A stretch of 64,000 bases of DNA from Bacillus sp. EB106-08-02-XG196. GTDB taxonomy: Bacteria; Bacillota; Bacilli; Bacillales; Cytobacillaceae. The stretch is from assembly GCF_013396335.1 (NCBI RefSeq), contig NZ_JABWSY010000006.1, positions 247,580-311,579 of the forward strand, given 5' to 3'. This document shows, piece by piece, positions 56,762 through 64,000 of the stretch; the first letter of the stretch is position 1, and each line of letters begins with the position of its first letter. Position numbers and translations under genes: made by a program. The notes beneath the pieces are model-generated. The model made no database searches. It was not told where the DNA came from and saw only the letters and a program-made list of their open reading frames with translations.

Positions 56762-57721
56762 TTGAATTGGCAGACGCGAGTAACTGAAATACTTAATATC
56801 CAATATCCTATTATACAAGGAGGTTTAGCCCATCTAGCTTATTCTGAACTAGCCGCAGCTGTTTCCAATGCAGGTGGACTTGGTCAAATTACGGCAATGT
56901 CTCTGGATAACCCGACTCAACTTCGGGAGGAGATTAGAAAAGTGAAGGGGCTGACTAATAAACCATTCGGAGTAAATTACGCAATTGGTCAGCATAATCG
57001 CCCCTTTGAGGATATGCTCCAAGTAGCCATTGATGAAGACGTACCGGTTATTTCTATGACTGGTGGAAATCCTTCACCGATATTTGAACAGTTAAAAGGA
57101 ACTTCGATAAAAAAATTAGTTCTTGTTGCGGCTAGGAGGCAGGCTGAAAAGGCTGAAGAATTAGGCGCAGATGCTGTAATGGTAGTGGGGCAGGAAGGTG
57201 GCGGCCATCTAGGAAGGGATGATATAGGAACGATGGTATTAATCCCTCAAGTAGTTGATGCAGTTTCTATCCCTGTAATTGCCTCAGGTGGTATTGGAGA
57301 TGGCAGAGGACTAATGGCAGCTCTCAGTCTAGGAGCAGAAGGAATTGAAATGGGGACGAGATTTATTGCTACAAAGGAATGTGTACATGCAAATGAACTA
57401 TACAAAAAAAGACTTGTTGAGGGCTCAGAAGCTAATACAGTAATAATTAAACGCACACTAGGGGCACCTGCACGTGTTATTTCAAATAGTTGGACAAATA
57501 AAATTTTAGATATTGAAAAAGTAAACGGCGGTTATGAACAATTGAAGAATTATATTAGCGGACAGGCAAATAAACGATATATATATGATGGAGTTGAAGA
57601 TGAGGGTTTTGCGTGGGCAGGTCAAGTGATGGGACTCATTAAGGATATACCAACCGTTGAAGAATTATTTGATCGAATGATTACTGATGCAGAGCAAATT
57701 CGTGGAAAATGGGCAAAATAG
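56762..57721 (+). CDS. nitronate monooxygenase-family flavoprotein
   Basis: A 319-aa FMN TIM-barrel: PIIQGGLAHLAYSELAAAVSNAGGLG, GQEGGGHLGRDD, and IASGGIGDGRGL for phosphate binding. The family includes nitronate monooxygenases and FabK-type enoyl reductases; HLGRD suits nitroalkane oxidation but does not decide it. TTG start after TAGGAGGGG. Stand-alone gene. Confidence 0.85.
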   Translation: MNWQTRVTEILNIQYPIIQGGLAHLAYSELAAAVSNAGGLGQITAMSLDNPTQLREEIRKVKGLTNKPFGVNYAIGQHNRPFEDMLQVAIDEDVPVISMTGGNPSPIFEQLKGTSIKKLVLVAARRQAEKAEELGADAVMVVGQEGGGHLGRDDIGTMVLIPQVVDAVSIPVIASGGIGDGRGLMAALSLGAEGIEMGTRFIATKECVHANELYKKRLVEGSEANTVIIKRTLGAPARVISNSWTNKILDIEKVNGGYEQLKNYISGQANKRYIYDGVEDEGFAWAGQVMGLIKDIPTVEELFDRMITDAEQIRGKWAK

Positions 57722-57766
57722 GGGTATTATACATATATGTAAATAAAGTAAGCAGGTGAAAACAAC

Positions 57767-58039
57767 TTGGAATACCAATACCCAATTGATTACCATTGGA
57801 CAACAGATGAAATTGTTGATGTCATTAAGTTTTATGAGGCTGTTGAACGGGCCTATGAAAAAGGAATTGAACGTGAAGAACTAATGAGTATTTACCGGAG
57901 GTTTAAAGAAATCGTACCGAGTAAAGCAGAAGAAAAAACACTTTGTGGTGAATTTGAAGAAATAAGTGGTTATTCTTCCTATCGGGCAATTAAAAAAGCC
58001 AAAGATGCCTCTCTAGGTGAAAGAATTTTAATGAAATAA
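57767..58039 (+). CDS. yktA: YktA, UPF0223 family protein
   Basis: A 90-aa protein ([20 protein letters not shown]), with family segment [22 protein letters not shown]. Helical, function unknown. TTG start after AGCAGGTGA. Position next to speA matches B. subtilis. Confidence 0.88.
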   Translation: MEYQYPIDYHWTTDEIVDVIKFYEAVERAYEKGIEREELMSIYRRFKEIVPSKAEEKTLCGEFEEISGYSSYRAIKKAKDASLGERILMK

Positions 58040-58042
58040 CGA

Positions 58043-58072
58043 GAAAAACTCCGAACTGGGTTCGGAGTTTTT
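58043..58072. terminator. bidirectional terminator, yktA / yktB
   Basis: AAAAACTCCGAAC/GTTCGGAGTTTTT, with A/T runs on both sides. Confidence 0.88.
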
Positions 58073-58704
58073 TACTTGGCATTAAGAGCAATTTTATATA
58101 AGAGTGCAACCTTATTGAAAACATATTCAACGCGCTGTAGGAATTCTTCTTCACTTAATTTAAGAACGTCATCCCGTTTAATCTCATATCCGCATAATAT
58201 TTCTGCCTTTTTCACCTGTTCCAGCCTGTCAAACATGCTCCGTAAATCTTCTTTTGAAATATTTCCATGTGACACCGATTCTGTTTTTGTATGGTCTAAA
58301 GACCAAACAAAGTCTTTTGGTGTTTCTTTATATATTTTGTTTAACCTTTTGGTAAATCTGTTCGCAAAGTCTTGTTTTTGGGGTGCTTCATAAATCACAG
58401 CAAACCAAATGAATACATGTGTATTCCATAGTCCGATTTGAAAATGTGGAAGCATTTTATATCCACGTGGATTATTAGCAAATGCAACCCATGTATCTTT
58501 TGGCGGATTAATCGTTCTCCTTGCATGTTTGGCAACGTGAACAAATAGTTCATCCCCAGTCAAAGTTGTTAACGCAGGTGCAAAATAGCGTCCAAGACTT
58601 TCTAATTTAGGGCGAATTCTCTCTTTAAGAGCGTCCATTCTTGCCTCTAATCCATCTATTTGAAAAACATCGAAATCTTCACTCGTAAAGTTTTTAAAGT
58701 CCAT
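58072..58704 (-). CDS. yktB: YktB, UPF0637 family protein
   Basis: A 210-aa soluble protein starting MDFKNFTSEDFDVFQIDGL, with VAKHARRTINPPKDTWVAFA and HFQIGLWNTHVFIWFAVIYE. Family of Bacillaceae without known role. ATG at 58704 follows ATGGAGG; the frame continues ten codons upstream without RBS. Same order as B. subtilis. Confidence 0.9.
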   Translation of the reverse strand: MDFKNFTSEDFDVFQIDGLEARMDALKERIRPKLESLGRYFAPALTTLTGDELFVHVAKHARRTINPPKDTWVAFANNPRGYKMLPHFQIGLWNTHVFIWFAVIYEAPQKQDFANRFTKRLNKIYKETPKDFVWSLDHTKTESVSHGNISKEDLRSMFDRLEQVKKAEILCGYEIKRDDVLKLSEEEFLQRVEYVFNKVALLYKIALNAK

Positions 58705-58881
58705 GTGGAACCTCCATATGCAGACATTTGTCATTCATTGTAGCATACTGGCGGAAATTCTTGAAACGAACTGCTTATATAGGTTAACGCACATATTTGT
58801 TGCAACCTTACATGGTGGCTCATATTATATTACTAAAAATAGTCTGAAAAATTAAATAACAGTTGAAAGGAGAAAGCTTAA

Positions 58882-59076
58882 ATGAAACAATTAATGAATA
58901 CCTCACTAAAAAAAGTTGGCGAAAAGGAAAGAATGGCATATTTACGATTAGAGATGGATTATGAGCTGGCAACATTATTTGAAGCTCTCGAAGAAAAAAA
59001 TGAAAAAAAGATGAAGGAATGCAAACAAAAGTTAGAAAAAATCCGCATAGAGTTATTAAAACTAAAAGCTCTTTGA
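58882..59076 (+). CDS. ykzI: YkzI-like small protein (64 aa)
   Basis: A charged, helical protein (MKQLMNTSLKKVGEKERMAY, then KKMKECKQKLEKIRIELLKL). Lies between yktB and suhB, the place of ykzI in B. subtilis; the name rests on position and size. RBS AAAGGAG 13 nt upstream. Function unknown. Confidence 0.75.
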   Translation: MKQLMNTSLKKVGEKERMAYLRLEMDYELATLFEALEEKNEKKMKECKQKLEKIRIELLKLKAL

Positions 59077-59141
59077 TAATTTGTTTTCAAAGGGGATACA
59101 ATTTAGAATGAAAATAAAGAAGTATATATTGAAATTATAAA

Positions 59142-59178
59142 ACGAACTCTGTGTAGGAAAGAAGAGAGTTCGTTTATT
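59142..59178 (+). terminator. terminator after ykzI
   Basis: Stem AACGAACTCT/AGAGTTCGTT followed by TATTGTTTT. Confidence 0.75.
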
Positions 59179-59264
59179 GTTTTGCCCTAGTGTAAGAATG
59201 TTAAAAGTTGAAGGCTCAGTTAATTTTGATTAAGCTTAGGATATACATAAATGGGAGGGAAAAT

Positions 59265-60062
59265 ATGGACTGGGAATACATTGATCTTCAAGCTAAGCAA
59301 TGGGTAAAGGAAGCTGGGGATAAAATTAGGGAATCTTTTTCTAAGACCTTAAATATCCAAACCAAATCAAATCCCAATGATTTAGTAACAAATATAGATA
59401 AAGAAATTGAACAATTTTTTATTAATAAAATCAGAAAGACTTTTGAAAACCATAGGATATTAGGTGAAGAAGGGTTTGGGGATGAGGTAAATAATCTTGA
59501 TGGAGTAGTATGGATTATTGATCCAATAGATGGGACGATGAACTTTATCCATCAACAGCGAAATTTCGCCATATCCTTAGGTGTGTATGAAAATGGTATT
59601 GGTAAGATTGGGCTTATTTATGATGTTGCTCATGGTGAATTATATCATGCAATTAATGGTAAAGGAGCCTTTATGAATGACTCTCCGCTGCCTAAATTAA
59701 ATAAAGTGGCAGTAAAAGAATCAATCATTGCGTTAAATGCAACTTGGGTAATGGAAAATCATCGGATTGACCATAACCTACTAATACCACTAGTAAGAGA
59801 GGCAAGAGGTACTAGGTCATATGGTACTGCTGCACTTGAAATGGTGTTTGTGGCAACAGGAAGAGTGGATGCCTATATTTCAATGAGGTTGTCACCGTGG
59901 GATGTTGCTGCAGGTGCTGTAATTATTGAAGAATTAGGTGGTATTGTTACCAATCTAAGAGGAAAAAAGCTTGATTTCCTTTCTAAAGATTCACTCTTGG
60001 TCGCAAAACCAGGATTACACCAAAGCATCATAAATGAATATTTAAATGAAGGTAAATGGTAA
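59265..60062 (+). CDS. suhB: inositol monophosphatase family protein (YktC)
   Basis: A 265-aa Mg2+-dependent phosphatase: GEEGFGDE, WIIDPIDGTMNFIHQ and SPWDVAAGAVIIEELGG supply the metal ligands. Acts on inositol-1-phosphate and related sugar or nucleotide phosphates. ATG at 59265 after GGGAGGG; upstream in-frame codons overlap the terminator of the preceding unit. YktC is the B. subtilis counterpart; the symbol suhB follows family usage. Confidence 0.88.
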   Translation: MDWEYIDLQAKQWVKEAGDKIRESFSKTLNIQTKSNPNDLVTNIDKEIEQFFINKIRKTFENHRILGEEGFGDEVNNLDGVVWIIDPIDGTMNFIHQQRNFAISLGVYENGIGKIGLIYDVAHGELYHAINGKGAFMNDSPLPKLNKVAVKESIIALNATWVMENHRIDHNLLIPLVREARGTRSYGTAALEMVFVATGRVDAYISMRLSPWDVAAGAVIIEELGGIVTNLRGKKLDFLSKDSLLVAKPGLHQSIINEYLNEGKW

Positions 60063-60065
60063 AAA

Positions 60066-60112
60066 GAAAAGCGGAAGCCCTAGTTTATAGACGCTTCCGC
60101 TATTCTTTTTTT
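60066..60112. terminator. bidirectional terminator, suhB / ylaF, resembling a repeat remnant
   Basis: AGCGGAAGC/GCTTCCGCT arms with AAGAAA/TTCTTTTTTT outside. The AAGAAAAGCGGAAGC start resembles the 9275-9413 family. Confidence 0.75.
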
Positions 60113-60296
60113 ACAATTCTCCATTAGCTCTAAATTTAGCTTTTGTTTTAAATCCAAATCCCATTACAAGTACTAATGTAATGATACTGCCAATGATTCC
60201 TAAAATACTTTCTTCTCCAATTGCCACGCCAATTCCCATAATACTTACGGTTGCAAGTATAGCGTAAAGAACAAAAATCCATTTAATTTGCTTCAT
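60111..60296 (-). CDS. ylaF: YlaF-like membrane protein (DUF5325)
   Basis: A 61-aa two-helix membrane protein (KWIFVLYAILATVSIMGIGV; IIGSIITLVLVMGFGF) with a basic C-terminus. Next to typA as in B. subtilis. Function unknown. The RBS (GGGGA) lies about 8 nt upstream of the ATG. Confidence 0.8.
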   Translation of the reverse strand: MKQIKWIFVLYAILATVSIMGIGVAIGEESILGIIGSIITLVLVMGFGFKTKAKFRANGEL

Positions 60297-60472
60297 TTTT
60301 TGCTAGTCCCCTTCGTCTCCTAAATAAAAAAAATCATTGTGATATTTATTATAGCTTATTCTACATAAAATGAAGTTAGCTTTCCACCATAAATGTGGTA
60401 TAATACTTTAGTTGTATATGGGAAACTATAAATAGCTTAAAATTTTTTCAAATAGAAGTAGGAGTGAAGCAC

Positions 60473-62311
60473 TTGAAATTAAGAGAAGATATTCGCAATA
60501 TAGCTATTATCGCACACGTTGACCACGGGAAAACGACTTTGGTTGACCAATTATTAAAGCAATCAGGAACATTTCGTACAAACGAGCACGTTGAGGAACG
60601 TGCAATGGATTCAAATGATTTGGAAAGAGAACGTGGAATAACGATTCTCGCTAAAAACACAGCGATACAATATAAAGATAAACGAATCAACATTTTGGAC
60701 ACACCGGGACATGCCGATTTTGGCGGCGAGGTTGAACGTATCATGAAAATGGTTGATGGTGTTTTACTTGTCGTTGATGCCTATGAAGGAACAATGCCAC
60801 AAACACGCTTCGTATTAAAAAAGGCGTTAGAACAAAATCTAACTCCAATTGTTGTCGTTAATAAAATTGACCGTGATTTTGCTCGTCCTTTGGAAGTAAT
60901 TGATGAGGTAATTGATTTATTTATTGAACTAGGTGCGAATGAAGATCAGCTTGAGTTCCCAGTCATTTTCGCTTCAGCGATAAATGGAACTGCAAGTACC
61001 GATCATGATAAACAGGATGAAAACATGCAATGCTTATATGATTCAATTGTTGAACACATTCCAGCACCAATTGACAATCGTGAAGAGCCTTTACAATTCC
61101 AAGTTGCCCTTCTTGACTACAATGATTATGTAGGACGAATTGGGATTGGCCGAGTTTTCCGCGGTACAATGAAGGTTGGCCAACAGGTTTCATTAATGAA
61201 AATAGACGGTACTGTTAAACAATTCCGTGTAACGAAAATCTTTGGTTTCTTTGGATTAAAACGTCAGGAAATTCAAGAAGCAGTAGCGGGAGACTTAATT
61301 GCTGTTTCTGGTATGGAAGATATTAATGTGGGCGAAACCGTTTGTCCGGTTGAGCACCAAGAAGCATTACCAATTCTAAGAATTGATGAACCAACATTAC
61401 AGATGACTTTTGTTGTTAATAACAGTCCATTTGCTGGCAGAGAAGGTAAGTACCTAACTTCAAGAAAAATCGAAGAAAGACTACACGCTCAGCTGCAAAC
61501 AGATGTTAGCTTACGTGTTGAAAATACGGATTCGCCAGATGCCTGGATTGTATCAGGCCGTGGTGAGCTTCACTTATCTATTTTAATTGAAAACATGCGT
61601 CGTGAAGGGTATGAGCTACAAGTTTCTAAGCCTGAAGTAATTGTAAAAGAAATAGATGGTGTTCGTAGCGAGCCGATTGAAAGAGTACAAATTGATGTAC
61701 CAGAAGAACATACAGGTTCTGTAATGGAATCAATTGGTGCCCGTAAAGGCGAAATGATTGATATGATCAATAACGGATCAGGTCAAGTACGCTTAATCTT
61801 TAATGTTCCAGCACGTGGATTAATTGGTTATACAACAGAGTTCTTAACTATGACACGCGGGTATGGAATTATTAATCACACATTTGACAGCTACCAGCCA
61901 ATGGTACAAGGTCAAGTTGGTGGAAGACGTCAAGGTGTACTAGTATCCATGGAGTCTGGAAAAGCTTCGACATATGGTATTATGGGAGTTGAAGACCGTG
62001 GTACTATCTTTGTTGAGCCAGGTACTGAAATTTATGAGGGTATGATTGTTGGTGAACATACACGTGAAAACGATATTACTGTTAATATCACAAAAGTGAA
62101 ACAAGCGACCAATATTCGTTCTGCCAATAAGGATCAGACTTCTGTCATAAAGAAACCAAGAATTATGACACTAGAAGAGTCATTAGAATACCTAAACGAT
62201 GATGAATATTGTGAAGTTACACCAGAATCAATTCGTTTACGTAAGAAGATTCTAGATAAAAATGAACGTGAAAGAATGGCCAAAAAGAAAAAGGTTGCAG
62301 AATTAAGTTAA
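60473..62311 (+). CDS. typA: TypA/BipA ribosome-binding GTPase
   Basis: A 612-aa translational GTPase. G motifs [26 protein letters not shown]; then domains II, III/V and the C-terminal BipA domain. It binds ribosomes under stress and aids 50S assembly. The TTG at 60473 gives the B. subtilis length (612), with TAGGAG 8 nt ahead; the GTG at 60464 overlaps this RBS. Confidence 0.96.
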   Translation: MKLREDIRNIAIIAHVDHGKTTLVDQLLKQSGTFRTNEHVEERAMDSNDLERERGITILAKNTAIQYKDKRINILDTPGHADFGGEVERIMKMVDGVLLVVDAYEGTMPQTRFVLKKALEQNLTPIVVVNKIDRDFARPLEVIDEVIDLFIELGANEDQLEFPVIFASAINGTASTDHDKQDENMQCLYDSIVEHIPAPIDNREEPLQFQVALLDYNDYVGRIGIGRVFRGTMKVGQQVSLMKIDGTVKQFRVTKIFGFFGLKRQEIQEAVAGDLIAVSGMEDINVGETVCPVEHQEALPILRIDEPTLQMTFVVNNSPFAGREGKYLTSRKIEERLHAQLQTDVSLRVENTDSPDAWIVSGRGELHLSILIENMRREGYELQVSKPEVIVKEIDGVRSEPIERVQIDVPEEHTGSVMESIGARKGEMIDMINNGSGQVRLIFNVPARGLIGYTTEFLTMTRGYGIINHTFDSYQPMVQGQVGGRRQGVLVSMESGKASTYGIMGVEDRGTIFVEPGTEIYEGMIVGEHTRENDITVNITKVKQATNIRSANKDQTSVIKKPRIMTLEESLEYLNDDEYCEVTPESIRLRKKILDKNERERMAKKKKVAELS

Positions 62312-62336
62312 TATCTCTTCGGGGGAGGTAATATGC

Positions 62337-62657
62337 GTGAATGTAGCGGACCGGTTATCTTTTTTTCCAGCCCTCTATAACGTAACTGAACAACCAAAAT
62401 TGGGAATGTGGCTTCTTTATATTACAATTGTAGCTCTCTCAATTTTGGTTTATAAACTTGGCTTTGCACAAAAGCAGAAGCTGCCGTTAATAAAATCAAT
62501 ATTGATTTATATCTTTTTAGCTGCAGGGTGTACGATTCTTACTGCACTCGGAATCTTCTTGCCAATAACAGAGGGGCTTGTTGTAGCAGCTTTGATTTTA
62601 ATCATTTACAAAATTCGCTTACATCAGTCGAAAAAACAGCAGGTTGAGGCAAAGTAA
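62337..62657 (+). CDS. ylaH: YlaH-like membrane protein
   Basis: A 106-aa protein with three hydrophobic segments ([53 protein letters not shown]) and a basic tail. GTG start following GGGGGAGG. 25 bp after typA, so co-transcribed. YlaH function is unknown. Confidence 0.85.
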   Translation: MNVADRLSFFPALYNVTEQPKLGMWLLYITIVALSILVYKLGFAQKQKLPLIKSILIYIFLAAGCTILTALGIFLPITEGLVVAALILIIYKIRLHQSKKQQVEAK

Positions 62658-62671
62658 CGGGGGATATTTAC

Positions 62672-62968
62672 ATGAGATCGGTACAGGATGCGCTCTATAA
62701 TTGGCTATCGATAAAGGTTGTATGCGACGCTCGCCCCGAAGATACTGCAGCAAGAGAGACGTTAGACCTTTTTGATGAAATTATTAAGAATGAACAACAT
62801 TTATTAAACATCGAAGTGACAACAGATGATGTGATGTATTATGTTACTTATATTCATGAGGGTGAATCGAAGAAGACGAGATTTCCTCGTGAACTTATCG
62901 AAGTAATGCTTAAGCAAATTAACCAAGAGCCAGATAAATATTGCAACTTTCCATTTGAAGATGAATAA
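62672..62968 (+). CDS. conserved hypothetical 98-aa protein
   Basis: A soluble protein: MRSVQDALYNWLSIKVVCDA, TAARETLDLFDEII, and DDVMYYVTYIHEGESKKTRFP. Lies 14 bp after ylaH, last gene of the typA unit, with RBS AACGGGGGA. Not recognised by name. Confidence 0.75.
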   Translation: MRSVQDALYNWLSIKVVCDARPEDTAARETLDLFDEIIKNEQHLLNIEVTTDDVMYYVTYIHEGESKKTRFPRELIEVMLKQINQEPDKYCNFPFEDE

Positions 62969-63008
62969 AAAAACATGCCAATTCCGCAATGGAATTGGCA
63001 TGTTTTTT
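62967..63008. terminator. bidirectional terminator, typA unit / ylaI
   Basis: AAAAAACATGCCAATTCC/GGAATTGGCATGTTTTTT, a perfect 18-bp stem with a GCAAT loop. Confidence 0.95.
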
Positions 63009-63207
63009 ACCAGTCATCCTTCTCAGACTGTGCTCGATAAAATCTAAAGTTACCTGTATCAATTCTTGCTTTTGTTTTATCGGAGATTCTACTACTACAG
63101 TCTTGACACATATATGTATGGATAGGACGATTTCGAAGTCGTTTAGCTATAAATGATTCATCTTCAATCGATTCAATTTTGTCGCAGATCACGCATTTTA
63201 CCCTCAT
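63007..63207 (-). CDS. ylaI: YlaI, zinc-finger protein (DUF2197)
   Basis: A 66-aa protein with two CxxC pairs: MRVKCVICDKIESIED and YMCQDCSSRI, a zinc-ribbon arrangement. YlaI role unknown. The ATG at 63207 has GAGGTG 4-5 nt upstream; the frame extends seven codons further without RBS. Confidence 0.88.
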   Translation of the reverse strand: MRVKCVICDKIESIEDESFIAKRLRNRPIHTYMCQDCSSRISDKTKARIDTGNFRFYRAQSEKDDW

Positions 63208-63386
63208 AAAGCACCTCACTGAGTCCATTCTTGTCTTGCTTTTCTTATACTATAGTATATCATGCAAAGATGATAGCAAGTAAATCTATTGTGATTAAGT
63301 TGCTGAAAAAAACAGATAATAGTACTATAAGAATGTCTGTTTTTTTGACATAAGGATATAAGGAATTGAATGAAGGGGTTGTATGT

Positions 63387-63842
63387 ATGCCAAATCAAGT
63401 AGAACCAAGGCTCATTAAGCCGTTATATGATGAGCTGCAGAAGGAAAGGTTTGTAACGTTAGCAACGGTAGATTATGAAACAGGTGGTCCAAATGTTAGC
63501 GCGATATCTTGGATTTTAGCAAAAGATGAAGAAACAATCTATTTTGCTGTAGATAATAAATCTAGAATTATTCAAAATATCAATCAAAATAAGAAAGTGG
63601 TTGTCAATTTAATTGCTAATGAATCTACATATTCCATACAAGGTGAAGCATCTTTGAAAGAAGAGCGGCTCCAGGACGTTCCATTAAAGCTTGCGCTGAT
63701 TGAAATACGTATTCACGAGGTTAGGGATGTCATGTTTTATGGTTCAAAAATTGTTACAGAGCCACAGTATGATAAAACATATGACAAAAATGCAGCTGCT
63801 CGACTAGATACGCAAGTAATGGAAGCAATCAAAAAAGCTTAG
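63387..63842 (+). CDS. ylaL: pyridoxamine-phosphate-oxidase-like flavin protein (YlaL)
   Basis: A 151-aa split-barrel FMN-binding protein: LATVDYETGGPNVSAISWIL, YFAVDNKSRIIQNINQNKKV, and YSIQGEASL. The fold is that of PNPOx-like proteins; substrate unknown. ATG at 63387 after GAAGGGG. B. subtilis ylaL lies in the same region. A hairpin overlaps the end of the gene. Confidence 0.85.
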   Translation: MPNQVEPRLIKPLYDELQKERFVTLATVDYETGGPNVSAISWILAKDEETIYFAVDNKSRIIQNINQNKKVVVNLIANESTYSIQGEASLKEERLQDVPLKLALIEIRIHEVRDVMFYGSKIVTEPQYDKTYDKNAAARLDTQVMEAIKKA

Positions 63843-63859
63843 TCAAATTGACTAAGCTT
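63835..63859 (+). terminator. hairpin at the end of ylaL, without a plus-strand T-run
   Basis: Stem AAGCTTAGTCAA/TTGACTAAGCTT, loop A. Instead of T's the IS-type repeat starts one base later (63861). Confidence 0.7.
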
Positions 63860-64000
63860 CAGATTGTCGAGAAAGGGTATCTTTCTCGGCAATTTTTTAT
63901 TTTATCAGAGTCTAACCTACGATTTTTCAAAAAATTCGTGCCTGCTCAATGGCCTGTTGATTTCCACTCCAGGTGCTTCGCTTTCCGCGGGCGTGCCGGG
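63860..64000 (+). mobile_element. second copy of the IS end plus GC-rich repeat (cut by window end)
   Basis: CAGATTGTCGAGAAAGGGTA and the following 120 bases match 30792-30932 with few differences, through the hairpin, the AGAGTCTAACCTACGATTTTT segment and the GC-rich repeat start (TTCCACTCCAGGTGCTTCGC). Whether a transposase follows lies outside the window. Confidence 0.85.

Noticed and set aside
59128..59160. 10-codon frame after AAAGGGGATAC upstream of suhB
   Set aside because: RBS spacing is too long and the frame is too short to distinguish from chance, although a terminator follows.

Overview
The window is AT-rich, densely coded chromosomal DNA from an endospore-forming member of the Bacillaceae (Bacillus/Neobacillus-like). 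Many genes match Bacillus subtilis genes in sequence and order: ykv (mhqR, clpE, ykvI, ykvS), ptsHI, ykyB-ykuE-ykuI-ykuJ-ykuL-ccpC-dapH-dapL-ykuU-ykuV, ktrC-rnjA-rpoY-ykrA-def-ykyA-pdhABCD-SR1-speA-yktA-yktB-ykzI-suhB and ylaF-typA-ylaH-ylaI-ylaL. Spo0E-, YkyB- and YkvS-like proteins, AGGAGG-type ribosome binding sites and frequent TTG/GTG starts fit this. No tRNA, rRNA, CRISPR array or intact prophage was seen.

Layout. 1-2 kb: end of the methionine salvage operon (mtnX-mtnB-mtnD), then a Spo0E-type phosphatase gene. 2-7 kb: a ZIP metal transporter, then a complete fixABCX operon (electron-bifurcating flavoprotein complex) with no nif or carnitine genes in view. 7-16 kb: a hemerythrin gene behind a textbook Fnr promoter, an MFS exporter, mhqR, an M3 oligopeptidase, CtsR-controlled clpE, ykvI and small genes. 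16-25 kb: glpK-glpD, ptsH-ptsI, an SDR-like protein lacking the catalytic Tyr/Lys, and a beta-hydroxyacid dehydrogenase. 25-33 kb: patA, an Fnr-box-associated Cys-rich miniprotein, ykyB, two cyclic-di-GMP proteins, the Tat substrate YkuE, a decayed IS1182-type element and a C39-peptidase lipoprotein. 33-43 kb: the yku block (DarB, CcpC, DapH, DapL, YkuU, YkuV) and KtrC. 43-54 kb: rnjA-rpoY, an undescribed 23-codon gene for a cationic amphipathic peptide, def, and the pyruvate dehydrogenase operon. 54-64 kb: the SR1/SR1P dual-function RNA facing speA, yktAB, suhB, typA and yla genes, ending inside a second copy of the IS/repeat element.

How the genes work together. PatA, DapH and DapL are three steps of the acetyl branch of diaminopimelate/lysine synthesis. 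HPr and enzyme I can phosphorylate GlpK at its conserved His230, and cre-like sites near glpK, ptsH and SR1 suggest carbon control. Two perfect Fnr boxes plus fixABCX point to an organism adapted to low oxygen. DarB and KtrC are both c-di-AMP-linked proteins.

The most promising unexplained items are the 23-aa peptide transcription unit (45502-45664), the Fnr-box/CxCxxCxC miniprotein pair (26483-26775), fixABCX without a known electron sink, a 46-bp perfect palindrome (1587-1632), and an IS/repeat composite sitting directly against terminator hairpins at two loci.
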